Origin: CAYYJM01 sp964471755
GTDB taxonomy: Bacteria > Planctomycetota > Planctomycetia > Gemmatales > Gemmataceae
DNA: 64,000 nt
Assembly: GCA_964471755.1 (NCBI GenBank)
Contig: CAYYJM010000001.1
Location: 15,407 to 79,406, forward strand
Reading direction: 5' to 3'
Shown here one piece after another: positions 25,531 through 34,134 of this stretch; the stretch's first letter is position 1, and the number at the start of each line of letters is the position of its first letter. The notes beneath the pieces are model-generated. The model had not been told where the DNA came from, did not search any database, and saw nothing but the letters and a program-made list of their open reading frames with translations. The position numbers were made by a program, and so were the translations under genes.

Positions 25531-27542
25531 CAGAACGCCCTCCGGGCCTGACGCAGCCGGTCGAGCCGACTCAGGATCAGGGCGACCGGCTCGCCCTCCT
25601 CGGCACAGACCATTTCGACGCCGAGCCGGGCCAGCGTTCGCTTCAGATTCTGATACGCCCGGTTGAAGCGCTCGAGCGTCGCCCGGATGACCCAGGCTTC
25701 GAGGTAGGCGTCGACGTCCAGAGCCTGGGGATTCGGCTCCAGGCTGAGGCTCTTTCCCGGCGAGGGCAGACCGGGCGGCCAGGGGATGATCACCAGCACC
25801 TGATGATGTCGGCTGCGGGCCAGGCGAATGGCGGCCAGCAGTGGCGCGAGATGCTCCTCCAGTTCCACCAGGTCGGCCAGGAGGACGAACAGTTCGCTGT
25901 CCTGGCCGCGTCGGATCGACTCTTGCAGGGCGACGGTCAGGACACGGAGTTTCTCCGGGGCAGCGTGCAGATACCGGCCGCGCTCGTCGTAGAGCGGCAC
26001 GCGGAAGGGCACCTGATGCTCGTTGAGGAACTTCTGCAAGTAGAGCGTCAGCAGATCCTCGTCCTCGAGCAGCGCCTGAACCGCTCCCGGCCCCAGGTCG
26101 TAGCGAACGGCGAAGAGCGAGGCCATCTGCTTGCGCCAGCGGGCGATCCGGCGCTCTCGGCCGGTGATCAGCAGGATGAGCAGAAAGCCGAGAAAGCCCA
26201 GGACGAGGATGAAGGCGGAACCCAGACCACTGGCGATCCACAGGTCGCCGCGCTCGCGGGCCGGCAGCAGGGCTCCGAGAAACAGGTTGACGACAAGACT
26301 CAACGCCGGCAGGATCGCCAGGATCAGGAACAGCAGCGTCCCCTTGCGGCGATGCAGGTAGCGGACCAGGCCGACGGGCCGTCGCCAGACACCCGGGAAG
26401 GCCGCGACCCACTCGGCCCAGAAGGGCATGCCGTTGACGCCGGCGTCAAGCAGGTCGGGATAGACCTGGCGAGCGAAGCCATAGGCCAGTGGGAGAAGGT
26501 CATCCGGGTTGGCACGCTCGTACTCCGGCAGCGTGCGGAGTGAGCCGGCCAGGGTCTGGAGCATCTCATTGCGATGACGGCCGGCTCGGTCGGGGCGCTG
26601 ATACTTCACCGACTGCTCGTCGAACAGACACAGGCCGACGAGGTCGCGGTTGGCCAGACCCGCCTGCACGACGCCCGAGGCGATGTCCACGATCCGATGC
26701 AGTGGCCGGGCCGATGGGCTGGTCGCCTGGCCGCCCGGCGGCGCGGACAGGAGGCGAACGGAGGCCGAGGTGTCCACGAACAGGGTGCATCGCAGCGGCA
26801 CCTCGCTCTCGAATTCGCGCGTGATGAGCTTGTCGCGTCGGGCGGACACCTTCCAGGCGATGGTTCGCGGTGGGTCGCCCGGCTGGTAGTCGCGCAGGTC
26901 GAGCAGTTCGCTCGACGCGCCCGGTTTCCGCAGCCGATGCTGGCCCGGCGGCGGCAGGCGATTGCTCGGCATCTGATGTGTCGCCCGTGATTCGGCTTCC
27001 GGCCGCAGCGGCAGGATGGGCAGCTCGACCGACTCGCGGAGAAACAGCGGCACGTAGAAGAATCCCTGAGCATCGGTCAGCTGTAGCTGGATGCCCTCGA
27101 AGCGGGCCACGCCGCCGTGCGGACAGCGGATCGTGTAGCGGAGAACGATCTCCGTCTCCTCGGGGTCCTCGCCCTCGGCGACGGCCAGCGTCACCGCCCG
27201 CGAGGTGATGCCCCCGGTGCGCAGGACGGCGAACGGCACCCGATCGGTCACGACCGCGACGGGGATCTCATTCCCTTCCAGCAGGAGAAGTCGAACCTCG
27301 ACGGTGTAGACGCCACCGGCCAGGAGCGTCCGAACCGGGCCGCGTGCGTCGAAGAGCGTACGCCGCACCCGCAGCCGCCGACCGAGAGCGAGCAGGCTCC
27401 GGTTGAACCGATAGCCCTCGTAGCCGAGCCAGAACAGGACCGCGAGGCCGAGCAGGATCAGGGCGTTCTGCTGGTAGCGCAGACCGACCACCAGGATGCC
27501 CAGGCTCGGCAGAAACAGCCACCATCCGCGCACCGTTGGCAT
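25530..27542 (-). CDS. DUF58 domain protein (MoxR partner)
   Basis: 670 aa. The N-terminal membrane hairpin (WWLFLPSLGILVVGLRY, ALILLGLAVLFWLGYEGY) is followed by a beta domain. The DUF58 signature is SELLDLRDYQPGDPPRTIAW...SARRDKLITREFE, then a von Willebrand A-like stretch CTLFVDTSASVR. Two more membrane helices lie in the C-terminal half (LFLILAILPALSLVVNLFLG and SAFILVLGFLGFLLILLI), and a long soluble tail follows. Ordinary DUF58 proteins are about 300-450 aa, so the extra membrane pair and C-terminal domain are an extension. MoxR ends only 6 bp upstream. The family is thought to act with MoxR ATPases in protein maturation or envelope stress. Confidence 0.88.
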   Translation of the reverse strand: MPTVRGWWLFLPSLGILVVGLRYQQNALILLGLAVLFWLGYEGYRFNRSLLALGRRLRVRRTLFDARGPVRTLLAGGVYTVEVRLLLLEGNEIPVAVVTDRVPFAVLRTGGITSRAVTLAVAEGEDPEETEIVLRYTIRCPHGGVARFEGIQLQLTDAQGFFYVPLFLRESVELPILPLRPEAESRATHQMPSNRLPPPGQHRLRKPGASSELLDLRDYQPGDPPRTIAWKVSARRDKLITREFESEVPLRCTLFVDTSASVRLLSAPPGGQATSPSARPLHRIVDIASGVVQAGLANRDLVGLCLFDEQSVKYQRPDRAGRHRNEMLQTLAGSLRTLPEYERANPDDLLPLAYGFARQVYPDLLDAGVNGMPFWAEWVAAFPGVWRRPVGLVRYLHRRKGTLLFLILAILPALSLVVNLFLGALLPARERGDLWIASGLGSAFILVLGFLGFLLILLITGRERRIARWRKQMASLFAVRYDLGPGAVQALLEDEDLLTLYLQKFLNEHQVPFRVPLYDERGRYLHAAPEKLRVLTVALQESIRRGQDSELFVLLADLVELEEHLAPLLAAIRLARSRHHQVLVIIPWPPGLPSPGKSLSLEPNPQALDVDAYLEAWVIRATLERFNRAYQNLKRTLARLGVEMVCAEEGEPVALILSRLDRLRQARRAF

Positions 27543-27548
27543 GAGTCC

Positions 27549-28571
27549 TCACCGCTTTCGAGACGCGGATCGCGATGCGGTGTCACCGGCCGACTCCAGG
27601 ACCGGCACGCTGCCGAGCAGGTCATCGACGACGTCCTTGCCGGTTCGTCCATCGACCTCGGCCTCGGGCCGCAGGATGAGCCGGTGAGCCAGGACGGCCG
27701 GGGCGATCGCCTGTACGTCCTCGTGCGTGAAGTAGTGCCGCCCTTCGAGCAGAGCCCGGGCGCGGGCACAACGCAGCAGATTCAGCGACGCGCGCGGGCT
27801 CGCTCCCAGGGCCAGGTCCGGATGCGACCGGCTCGCTTCGGCCAGGTCCACGATGTAGGTCAGCAGGGTGTCATCGCCATGAACGGCGTTGACCTGTTCT
27901 TGAAGCCGAAGGATGCGTTCGCCATCGAGCAGCGGCAGCGCTTCGCCGACCGGCCGGCTATGCACGCGTAGCATCTCGATCTCGTGCCGGCGTGCGGGAT
28001 AGCCCATCTCGACGCGAAGGAGAAAGCGGTCGAGCTGGGCCTCAGGCAGCCGATAGACGCCCTCCTGCTCGACGGGATTCTGCGTCGCCAGGACGAGGAA
28101 CGGCCGGGGCAGCGGCAGCGTGGTCCCCTCGATGGTGACCTGGTGCTCCTGCATCGCCTGCAGCAGAGCGGCCTGGGTCTTGGCCGGGGCCCGGTTGATC
28201 TCGTCGGCCAGCAGCACCTGGCAGAAAATCGGGCCACGGCGCAGGACGAAGTCGTTCTGCTTCCGGTCGAGAATGTACGTTCCGGTCACGTCGCCGGGCA
28301 GCAGATCGGGCGTGAACTGAATGCGCTGATACTGGATGCCGAGCGACCGCGCGAAGATCTTCGACAGGGTCGTCTTGGCGACGCCAGGCACGCCCTCGAG
28401 CAGGACGTGACCCGCGGCAAGCAGAGCGATCAGGAACTGATGGGTCACGTCGTCCATGCCGACGACGACACGGCCCACGGCGGCCAGGATCTGCTCACGC
28501 AGTTCCCGAACCTCGCGGGCCGCCTCGCGCAGGGCGGGAGACTCCGGGTGTTGCGACGAGGTGGCACTCAT
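27549..28571 (-). CDS. MoxR-family AAA+ ATPase
   Basis: 340 aa from ATG 28571, which overlaps the upstream stop (ATGA). MoxR signatures: Walker A in LLEGVPGVAKTTLSKIFAR, FTPDLLPGDVTGT, Walker B LADEINRAPAKTQAALLQAM, FLVLATQNPVEQEGVY and the sensor LPEAQLDRFLLR. A helical lid ends the protein. MoxR ATPases act as chaperone-like motors together with DUF58/VWA proteins, which are encoded directly downstream here. The C-terminus (DTASRSASRKR) is basic. Cytoplasmic. Confidence 0.95.
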   Translation of the reverse strand: MSATSSQHPESPALREAAREVRELREQILAAVGRVVVGMDDVTHQFLIALLAAGHVLLEGVPGVAKTTLSKIFARSLGIQYQRIQFTPDLLPGDVTGTYILDRKQNDFVLRRGPIFCQVLLADEINRAPAKTQAALLQAMQEHQVTIEGTTLPLPRPFLVLATQNPVEQEGVYRLPEAQLDRFLLRVEMGYPARRHEIEMLRVHSRPVGEALPLLDGERILRLQEQVNAVHGDDTLLTYIVDLAEASRSHPDLALGASPRASLNLLRCARARALLEGRHYFTHEDVQAIAPAVLAHRLILRPEAEVDGRTGKDVVDDLLGSVPVLESAGDTASRSASRKR

Positions 28572-30046
28572 GCGACTGGGACGCCCTCCAGCTGAATCGA
28601 ACCATCGAGAAAGCCAAGACGCAGCGACTCGATGTCGCGGATCAGACCCGGCCACTGTCGCCGAGACACAGGGACCGGCCGGGTGCCAAAGGCGAGCTTC
28701 CACAGCCGGCGTAACTTCGCGCCGACGCGCCAGCGCTGCCACCAGCCGCCCGCGATGCGCACGGTCGGCGGCTGGGGCCCTGAGGTGCAGCCGCTGGCCA
28801 GGAACATCGACCGGGCCAGGTGCCGGGCCGGCTCGTGGAGCTGGCCCTCGTCGAGTTGCTCGTTCAGTCGCTGCCGGACGAGCCGAACCGTCGGCACCTG
28901 CTTTTCCAGACTGCGCGCCAGCCGGGGCAGCGCCGTCTCGATCGGAGCCCGGCTGGCGATCAGGCGATAGAGCAGGTACAGGCCGGCGACCAGGGTCAAC
29001 AGGACCATGACCAGAACCCCAAACCGCTCGGGAGTGAGGTTTTGCCGGGCCAGCAGTCGCCAGAACAGCTTGTGGAACTCGCCCTTCTCTTCCATCACGC
29101 CGAAAGCGACCTCCAGCTTCCGGGCTTCGCGTCGGAGCAGGTCGATCGGAAAGTCGGAGAGATCCTCCAGGGGAACCTCGAAGCTCGGCTGGACCTGGCC
29201 ATTGTCGAGGTAGAGGCAGCGGGTCCGCTTGCGGTCGCCGTCGGGGCCGTCGCGCAGGTAGCTCAGCGTGGCGTAGGCGAACTCGTAGTTGTCCAGGTCG
29301 GGCCGAACCATGAGATCGTTCATGAAGACGTGCTGATCGGCAAGGAGAACGAGTTTACCCCGATCGCGCGGCCCGGCCACGCCGAAGAGACGCTGGCCAT
29401 CCGGCAGCGGCTCGGCGAACGCTCCCCGGCGATGCCAGTCGCGCAGGGGCACGGAGCCAGGCGGGAGGTACGCGATCGGTCGGATGTCCCCCTGGAGGCG
29501 CTGGACCCAGCCGGGCCGCGTCAGGCGGGCCTGGATCTGGATTCGGCCGGGCAGACTGGCCACGACCTTGCGATCGCCGCGAATGGCCAGGCCGGCGAGT
29601 TTCGCCGGCGGCTCGCGAGGCGGCACCAGAATCGGCAGTTCCGGCTTGCCATCGTAGGACCATTCCGGCTGAGGGCAGACGACCGGGTCATCGACGACGG
29701 TGGCCCCGACCAGCCAGGCGAGTTCGGCCGTCCAGGTGGCATCGGTCAGGCCATGATCGGTGGCCAGCAGCAGGGCCCCGCCCCGACGAACGAATTCCGC
29801 GAGGAAGCCGGGCGGCTGCTGGCGGAGCCAGGCCGGATCGCCGAGAGCCACAAGGATGGTGTCGCTGGGATCGTCGCCGATGTCGGCGAAATCGTTCAGC
29901 GGCTGGATGTCCAGATCGTGGAGGAGATTGCGCAGCAGATCGGTGGCCGTGCGCACCTCGGGTCGGAGTTCCTGGTTCTGCGCCGAACCGGAAGCCGCGA
30001 GGAGCAGGACGAGGCAGAAGGCCAGGCTGCCGGCGGTGCCTTTCAT
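28568..30046 (-). CDS. DUF4350-type membrane protein of MoxR operon
   Basis: 492 aa. The signal peptide is MKGTAGSLAFCLVLLLAASG. A large extracytoplasmic domain contains a Rossmann-like stretch (LLATDHGLTDATWTAEL; VLLADQHVFMNDL), typical of the DUF4350 glutamine-amidotransferase-like fold. One membrane helix follows (FGVLVMVLLTLVAGLYLLYRL), then a basic cytoplasmic C-terminus. DUF4350 proteins are regular members of MoxR/DUF58 clusters. It overlaps its neighbours by 4 bp on both sides. Confidence 0.75.
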   Translation of the reverse strand: MKGTAGSLAFCLVLLLAASGSAQNQELRPEVRTATDLLRNLLHDLDIQPLNDFADIGDDPSDTILVALGDPAWLRQQPPGFLAEFVRRGGALLLATDHGLTDATWTAELAWLVGATVVDDPVVCPQPEWSYDGKPELPILVPPREPPAKLAGLAIRGDRKVVASLPGRIQIQARLTRPGWVQRLQGDIRPIAYLPPGSVPLRDWHRRGAFAEPLPDGQRLFGVAGPRDRGKLVLLADQHVFMNDLMVRPDLDNYEFAYATLSYLRDGPDGDRKRTRCLYLDNGQVQPSFEVPLEDLSDFPIDLLRREARKLEVAFGVMEEKGEFHKLFWRLLARQNLTPERFGVLVMVLLTLVAGLYLLYRLIASRAPIETALPRLARSLEKQVPTVRLVRQRLNEQLDEGQLHEPARHLARSMFLASGCTSGPQPPTVRIAGGWWQRWRVGAKLRRLWKLAFGTRPVPVSRRQWPGLIRDIESLRLGFLDGSIQLEGVPVA

Positions 30047-31314
30047 GCGGCGTTCACCGTGGCGAGCTGCCGGAGGGCGGCACGGGCGCGATCGAGCGCG
30101 TCGGGCGGCAACGCCTCATCCGGCGGCGAGTAGCGCGCGAGTTCGTACAGTTCGCCCAGTTCGACAGCGGCCTGTTCCTGGGCCGTCGTCGCGGCTCGTT
30201 GTCGCATCCGGCGAGCGGTTTCATGATGATGGCTCGTCTCGGCCGGCTGACCGAGAATCTTGCGAGCGAGGTACTCGAAGCACTGCACGAGCTGGCCGCG
30301 TGTCGTGACCTTCTCGGGAGGCACGGGACAGGGCCCGAGGCGACGACCGCTCCGGCCGATCGCCTCGCTGCCGAACAGGCCGAAGCCGCGTGACTGCCAC
30401 AGGCCCCAGCCGACCAGGGCGAGCAGGACCAGGCCCAGGAGCCAGGCCCCGGACTGGCCGGCCTCCTCGGCCGACGGCAGGTCCGGCCTGCCGACCTCCC
30501 AGTTCCCCACGCTCGGCAGGGACAGGTCGCCGAACAGCTCCCGGATCGACTCGGGCGTCCCGCCCAGGCTGGGCAGCCAGGACTTGAGGTCGCCGGAGAA
30601 ACTGCCCGTGGCATCCTTGATCCAGGTCGGCAGTTCGAGATCGCTCGGAGCCAGGCCGCTCTTGCGAATCTGCTCGACGATGCCCCGGAGGGTGTCGTTG
30701 TCGAGGTTACGAACCCCCTTGGTCCAGGAACTGGCCCAGTCGGCCGCCTGCTTGCGGAACCAGTCGGGCGTCGAATCCGGTGGTGGCGGTGGCGGTTCCG
30801 GCTGGGTCGGATTCGCTTCGGGCGACTCCACCTCGGGCTGGGGTGGCGGCGGCGGATTCCCATCCGGGTTCTCCGGCTGGATGGGCGGATTTCGTGGATC
30901 GAGGTGCGGGTTGTCGATGGTCGGTGGCGTGACCTTGCGGAGCAGATCGTGAATCTGGTCCCGGCTGGGCTGATTCTCCCGGATCATGGATTCGACGGCC
31001 TTGCGCAGGTCGGGCTGGGCGAGCAGCCGCTGTTCCATCTGCTGGCGAAGATCCGGATTCCGCTTCAACTCCTGCTGAAGACGCTGGAGTTCGGCCGTGT
31101 CAGTCTTGAGATCACGGAGGCTCTCGAGGAGTTTGCGGATCTGTTCCTGCTGACCGGCCTGGAGTTGCCGGGAGCGGAGCAGGGCCTGGAGGTCGCCCGT
31201 GGTCGGAACGCGATCGGGGAGACGGAAACGATTGGTATCCGCCTCCTGAGCGGAAAGACCGGTCGTCAAAAGAAGCAGGGCCAGGATCAGCACCGCGCAA
31301 CGACGCCCAGTCAT
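30043..31314 (-). CDS. DUF4129-type membrane protein, first gene of MoxR operon
   Basis: 423 aa from ATG 31314. The signal peptide is MTGRRCAVLILALLLLTTGL. A charged coiled-coil-like stretch follows (ELQRLQQELKRNPDLRQQM), then a Pro/Glu-rich linker, one membrane helix (GAWLLGLVLLALVGWGLW) and a C-terminal helical domain ending AAVELGELYELARYSPPDEA, the DUF4129 pattern. Such proteins usually sit with transglutaminase/DUF58/MoxR genes. The 4-bp ATGA overlap with the next gene shows translational coupling. It is probably where the operon transcript starts. Confidence 0.78.
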   Translation of the reverse strand: MTGRRCAVLILALLLLTTGLSAQEADTNRFRLPDRVPTTGDLQALLRSRQLQAGQQEQIRKLLESLRDLKTDTAELQRLQQELKRNPDLRQQMEQRLLAQPDLRKAVESMIRENQPSRDQIHDLLRKVTPPTIDNPHLDPRNPPIQPENPDGNPPPPPQPEVESPEANPTQPEPPPPPPDSTPDWFRKQAADWASSWTKGVRNLDNDTLRGIVEQIRKSGLAPSDLELPTWIKDATGSFSGDLKSWLPSLGGTPESIRELFGDLSLPSVGNWEVGRPDLPSAEEAGQSGAWLLGLVLLALVGWGLWQSRGFGLFGSEAIGRSGRRLGPCPVPPEKVTTRGQLVQCFEYLARKILGQPAETSHHHETARRMRQRAATTAQEQAAVELGELYELARYSPPDEALPPDALDRARAALRQLATVNAA

Positions 31315-31408
31315 GCCCGCCCTCCCGTCCGATGTGTTCCGATCCGGTTTCACGCTCCCATTTTACGCGGGTCCGGGGGTGGGAGCAAGCGGGCGAAGCA
31401 GGGCGAAT

Positions 31409-31666
31409 TCAGCCTACCTTTTGCAGGTTGGCGTCGAATACAGCCGAGTCGGCGATGCCGTAGAGCCGGAGAGTAACCCGCGCCCCTTCCAGGTGATGGG
31501 CAAAGACCCGGTCCGTTTCGGGATAGGGGGGTACCGCGATGATTGCTCCGGTTTGCTGATGTTCGTACCATCGGGCGGGAGGAGGCCCTTGAGTGAGGTG
31601 GCAGATAAACCCGAGGTCCCGCAATGCCCGGTCGAACTGGCCGTAGGTTACCACAGTTCGTTCCAT
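31409..31666 (-). CDS. Small hypothetical protein, possibly HicA-like fold
   Basis: 85 aa. GGAGGGG lies just before the ATG. It starts MERTVVTYGQFDRALRDLGF, then has a basic/aromatic turn (PPPARWYEHQQTG), a hydrophobic strand AIIAVPPYP and a C-terminal helix (HLEGARVTLRLYGI). The alternation helix - GF - basic strand - IxVP - helix ending in LxxYGI resembles the small dsRBD-like HicA/HicA-related fold, but there is no HicB beside it. It is 16 bp downstream of the 64-aa gene. Function is unknown. Confidence 0.55.
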   Translation of the reverse strand: MERTVVTYGQFDRALRDLGFICHLTQGPPPARWYEHQQTGAIIAVPPYPETDRVFAHHLEGARVTLRLYGIADSAVFDANLQKVG

Positions 31667-31682
31667 ATCCCCTCCCGCACCC

Positions 31683-31877
31683 TCAGCGAAAGACGTTGAG
31701 TTTCAACACTCGGATGGTGGCGATGGCCTTCAAGGACACGCGCTGGCTCGCCGGAATCGAAACCCGGATTGATTTGGCCTGGCGCTGCGGACGACGAACC
31801 TTCGTCACGGCGAAGTAACCTTGAATGACATGCTCGTGGCGACGCTGTTTTCGTGGGACCAAAGGGTGATCGGCCAT
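31683..31877 (-). CDS. Small basic hypothetical protein
   Basis: 64 aa from ATG 31877 with a strong AGGAGG 5-6 nt upstream. The sequence is rich in Lys/Arg (PLVPRKQRRHEHVIQGYF; KVRRPQRQAKSIRVSI), with a beta-like C-terminal part (AIATIRVLKLNVFR). It has no Cys, signal peptide or membrane segment. Its net charge suggests nucleic-acid binding. Together with the 85-aa gene downstream it forms a two-gene set between the carotenoid oxygenase and the MoxR operon. No family was recognised. Confidence 0.6.
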   Translation of the reverse strand: MADHPLVPRKQRRHEHVIQGYFAVTKVRRPQRQAKSIRVSIPASQRVSLKAIATIRVLKLNVFR

Positions 31878-31914
31878 TGATCCTCCTGGCCAAGATTGCG
31901 ATCCTCCGTCGCCC

Positions 31915-33381
31915 CTAACCCCGCAGTAGTGTGTCCGCCAGCCAGGTTCCATGAAAACCATACGGCACCCGAGCCGGCAGCCGCACACGGGCGATCGGCG
32001 GTTTCGTGAATGCCTGAACGTCGATGACCACCAGTTCGCTCCGGTTCTCGCCCTCGTCGTGAACGTAGGTCAAGAGCCAGCCGTCGTCCTCGGCCTTCGC
32101 GTCCGGCCGGGGCACGAAGACGCCCTCGCCACCGAAGCGATTCTTGCCGTGGAGATGCTCCGCCTGCGTGCCCTTCTCCAGGTCGTACTTGAGAAAGCCG
32201 TCCATCGTCAGCTTCATGAGGTAGCCGAAGCGCGTCGGCTTACCGAGCAGACGGTCATCGACACGCGGGAAGTCGGTCGGAACGTCGTGCAGCGGCCCTT
32301 CCTTTACGCCGCCGGTTCGGAGATTCAGGGCCCAGCGATACAGCACCGCCTGGCCCTCGGTTCGAACCTCCTGTCGGGGCGTCGTGTCGAGCGCCGCGGG
32401 GAACTCCTTCATCCGACAGCCCACCAGGATCACCTCGTCGCCGGCCTCCCAGGCGTTCAACGTGTGGAAGACGAAGCACGGCTTGACCGGAAACCAGCGG
32501 ATCGTCTTGCCCTCGGCCTTCTTCGCCAGGACGCCGATGCGAGCGCCGAGAGACGGGTCGAACTGGAGCAGCGGCTTGCCCTGAAGCACGTTCTCGAAGT
32601 GAAAGACCTCCGGCAGATCGAGAAACAGGGCGTACTTCTGCGTGACCGCGAAGTCATGCATCATGACCGGGTTGGGCACGTCGATGCCGGTCGTGTGGCT
32701 GATCTTGCCGGCACGATCGAGGACGCTGAAGCGAACGAACGGCTTGCCCGCACCGTAGCCGAAAAAGAACATCTCGCCGGTGGCCGGGTCCACCTTGGGA
32801 TGGGCCGTGAACGCATGACGGAGCTGACCGCCGAAGGTCTCCTTGCCGATCGTGTCGAGGCTCGGCACCTGAATCGCATGGGGCGGCCCACCTTCCCAGA
32901 GGGCGAGCAGCTTGCCATTGTGCCAGACCAGCGCGGTGTTCGCCGCGTTCTTGTAGCCGGGCTCGCCCTGAGCGATCCGGACCAGATCGGGCATCCCCAT
33001 CAGGCCCTCGTAGAGAGCCCGGCCCGCCTTCTTCTCCTCCTCGAAACCGGCCGTGCGGACGTAGCGATTGCGGTAGCTCGCCTTACCGCTCTGAAGGCGA
33101 ACGCCGTGGAGCATGCCGTCGCCGTCGAACCAGTGGTAGGCCCCCTTCGGCGGGAACTGCGGATTCGGCCCCGTCCGAACGAACATCCCTTCGAGGCCGG
33201 CCGGGAGCTTGCCGACGATTGGCAGGTTCTCGGCCGTCGTCTCCTCGTGAACGGGAGCAAAGTTGCCCTGGAGGAACGGCGAGAGCTTGACCGGCTTCAT
33301 CGGCGGGGCCGCACCGCGGGCGTCGAGGCCCAGGACGGACAGCAGGGATGCGTGCAGGAACTGACGGCGGTGCGGTCGCAT
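31915..33381 (-). CDS. Carotenoid cleavage oxygenase (RPE65 family)
   Basis: 488 aa from ATG 33381, which has GGAG 8 nt upstream; an ATG at 33402 would add seven residues. The N-terminus MRPHRRQFLHASLLSVLGL looks like a Tat signal (RRxFL). The four iron-binding histidines expected of the family are visible in order: AFTAHPKVD, VMMHDFAVT, CFVFHTLNAWE and VPYGFHGTW. Family blocks FVRTGPNPQFPP and YHWFDGDGMLHG are present. The enzyme cleaves a polyene double bond with O2 using Fe(II). Planctomycetes are often pigmented, but the substrate is not known. Tat export of this family is unusual but seen in bacteria. Confidence 0.92.
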   Translation of the reverse strand: MRPHRRQFLHASLLSVLGLDARGAAPPMKPVKLSPFLQGNFAPVHEETTAENLPIVGKLPAGLEGMFVRTGPNPQFPPKGAYHWFDGDGMLHGVRLQSGKASYRNRYVRTAGFEEEKKAGRALYEGLMGMPDLVRIAQGEPGYKNAANTALVWHNGKLLALWEGGPPHAIQVPSLDTIGKETFGGQLRHAFTAHPKVDPATGEMFFFGYGAGKPFVRFSVLDRAGKISHTTGIDVPNPVMMHDFAVTQKYALFLDLPEVFHFENVLQGKPLLQFDPSLGARIGVLAKKAEGKTIRWFPVKPCFVFHTLNAWEAGDEVILVGCRMKEFPAALDTTPRQEVRTEGQAVLYRWALNLRTGGVKEGPLHDVPTDFPRVDDRLLGKPTRFGYLMKLTMDGFLKYDLEKGTQAEHLHGKNRFGGEGVFVPRPDAKAEDDGWLLTYVHDEGENRSELVVIDVQAFTKPPIARVRLPARVPYGFHGTWLADTLLRG

Positions 33382-33408
33382 GGAATGGCTCCGTCGCGCC
33401 AACTCAGG

Positions 33409-34002
33409 TCAGACCGGATTCCGACCGCGACGTGCCACCCAGACGCCGAAGCCGGCCACGGCGAACGCACCGAGGAGGCCAAACGCCCACAGCGGCAGCA
33501 GTGGCGAGCCCGCGCCACCGCTCTTGCCCTCCAGGGCCTCCTTCGTGACGGTCAGCTTGCCGTCCTTGATGGCGACCTGATAGGCCGTCACCGGCACTTC
33601 CTTCAGCGCGGCCTTGGCCACGGTCGAGGGACCGGGAACGTTCGCGACCAGGATGCCAGCGGTCTTGTCGGTGAGCCACTTCAGGGAGCCGTCTTCCTTG
33701 GCTCGCTTCTCGAATTCCTTGCGCTCCACGGCCAGGAGTTTCACGTCGCCCAGACGCCGCTGAGCGTTCAGGGCGAAGGGCTTGCCGTCCTTGACCTCGA
33801 TCAGTCGATGCGGGATGCCGGCCGGGCTGCCGGTGAAGGTCAGGAAGCGCAGGAAGAAGACCTGGCCGGGATGCTTCTCGACGCCGTCGAAGCGAACGAC
33901 CGGATCGACGTGCTTGAGGTCCTTCGGCAGGGGAATGTCGGCCGAGGCGGCCGAGACGACGAACAGGCTGACGGCGAACGCGAGACCGAGAGTCCGGCGC
34001 AT
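33409..34002 (-). CDS. Membrane-anchored exported protein
   Basis: 197 aa from ATG 34002 (GGAG upstream). The signal peptide is MRRTLGLAFAVSLFVVSAASA. The extracytoplasmic part contains HPGQVFFLRFLTFTGSPAG and DGKPFALNAQRRLGDVKLLA. The C-terminus has one membrane helix then positive residues (LLPLWAFGLLGAFAVAG, VARRGRNPV), a type I anchor. No catalytic motif was seen. It lies 27 bp upstream of the carotenoid oxygenase on the same strand and is probably co-transcribed. Function unknown. Confidence 0.7.
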   Translation of the reverse strand: MRRTLGLAFAVSLFVVSAASADIPLPKDLKHVDPVVRFDGVEKHPGQVFFLRFLTFTGSPAGIPHRLIEVKDGKPFALNAQRRLGDVKLLAVERKEFEKRAKEDGSLKWLTDKTAGILVANVPGPSTVAKAALKEVPVTAYQVAIKDGKLTVTKEALEGKSGGAGSPLLPLWAFGLLGAFAVAGFGVWVARRGRNPV

Positions 34003-34134
34003 GGGTTCACACTCCAGGAACACGGGATGCCTGGATGGATTGGACCCGCTTCCGAACCGGATGGCAAGAGGAAAACGGCGAAGCGCGCCCTTGAACGCCG
34101 GCCGCCCGGATGCGATCCTGTCGGAGGAGGGACC

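Noticed and set aside
31951..34134. Plus-strand open frame running into the TIGR02996 gene
   Set aside because: It is the mirror of the carotenoid oxygenase and the membrane-anchored protein. Only the part from ATG 34135 has a ribosome site and a recognised domain.
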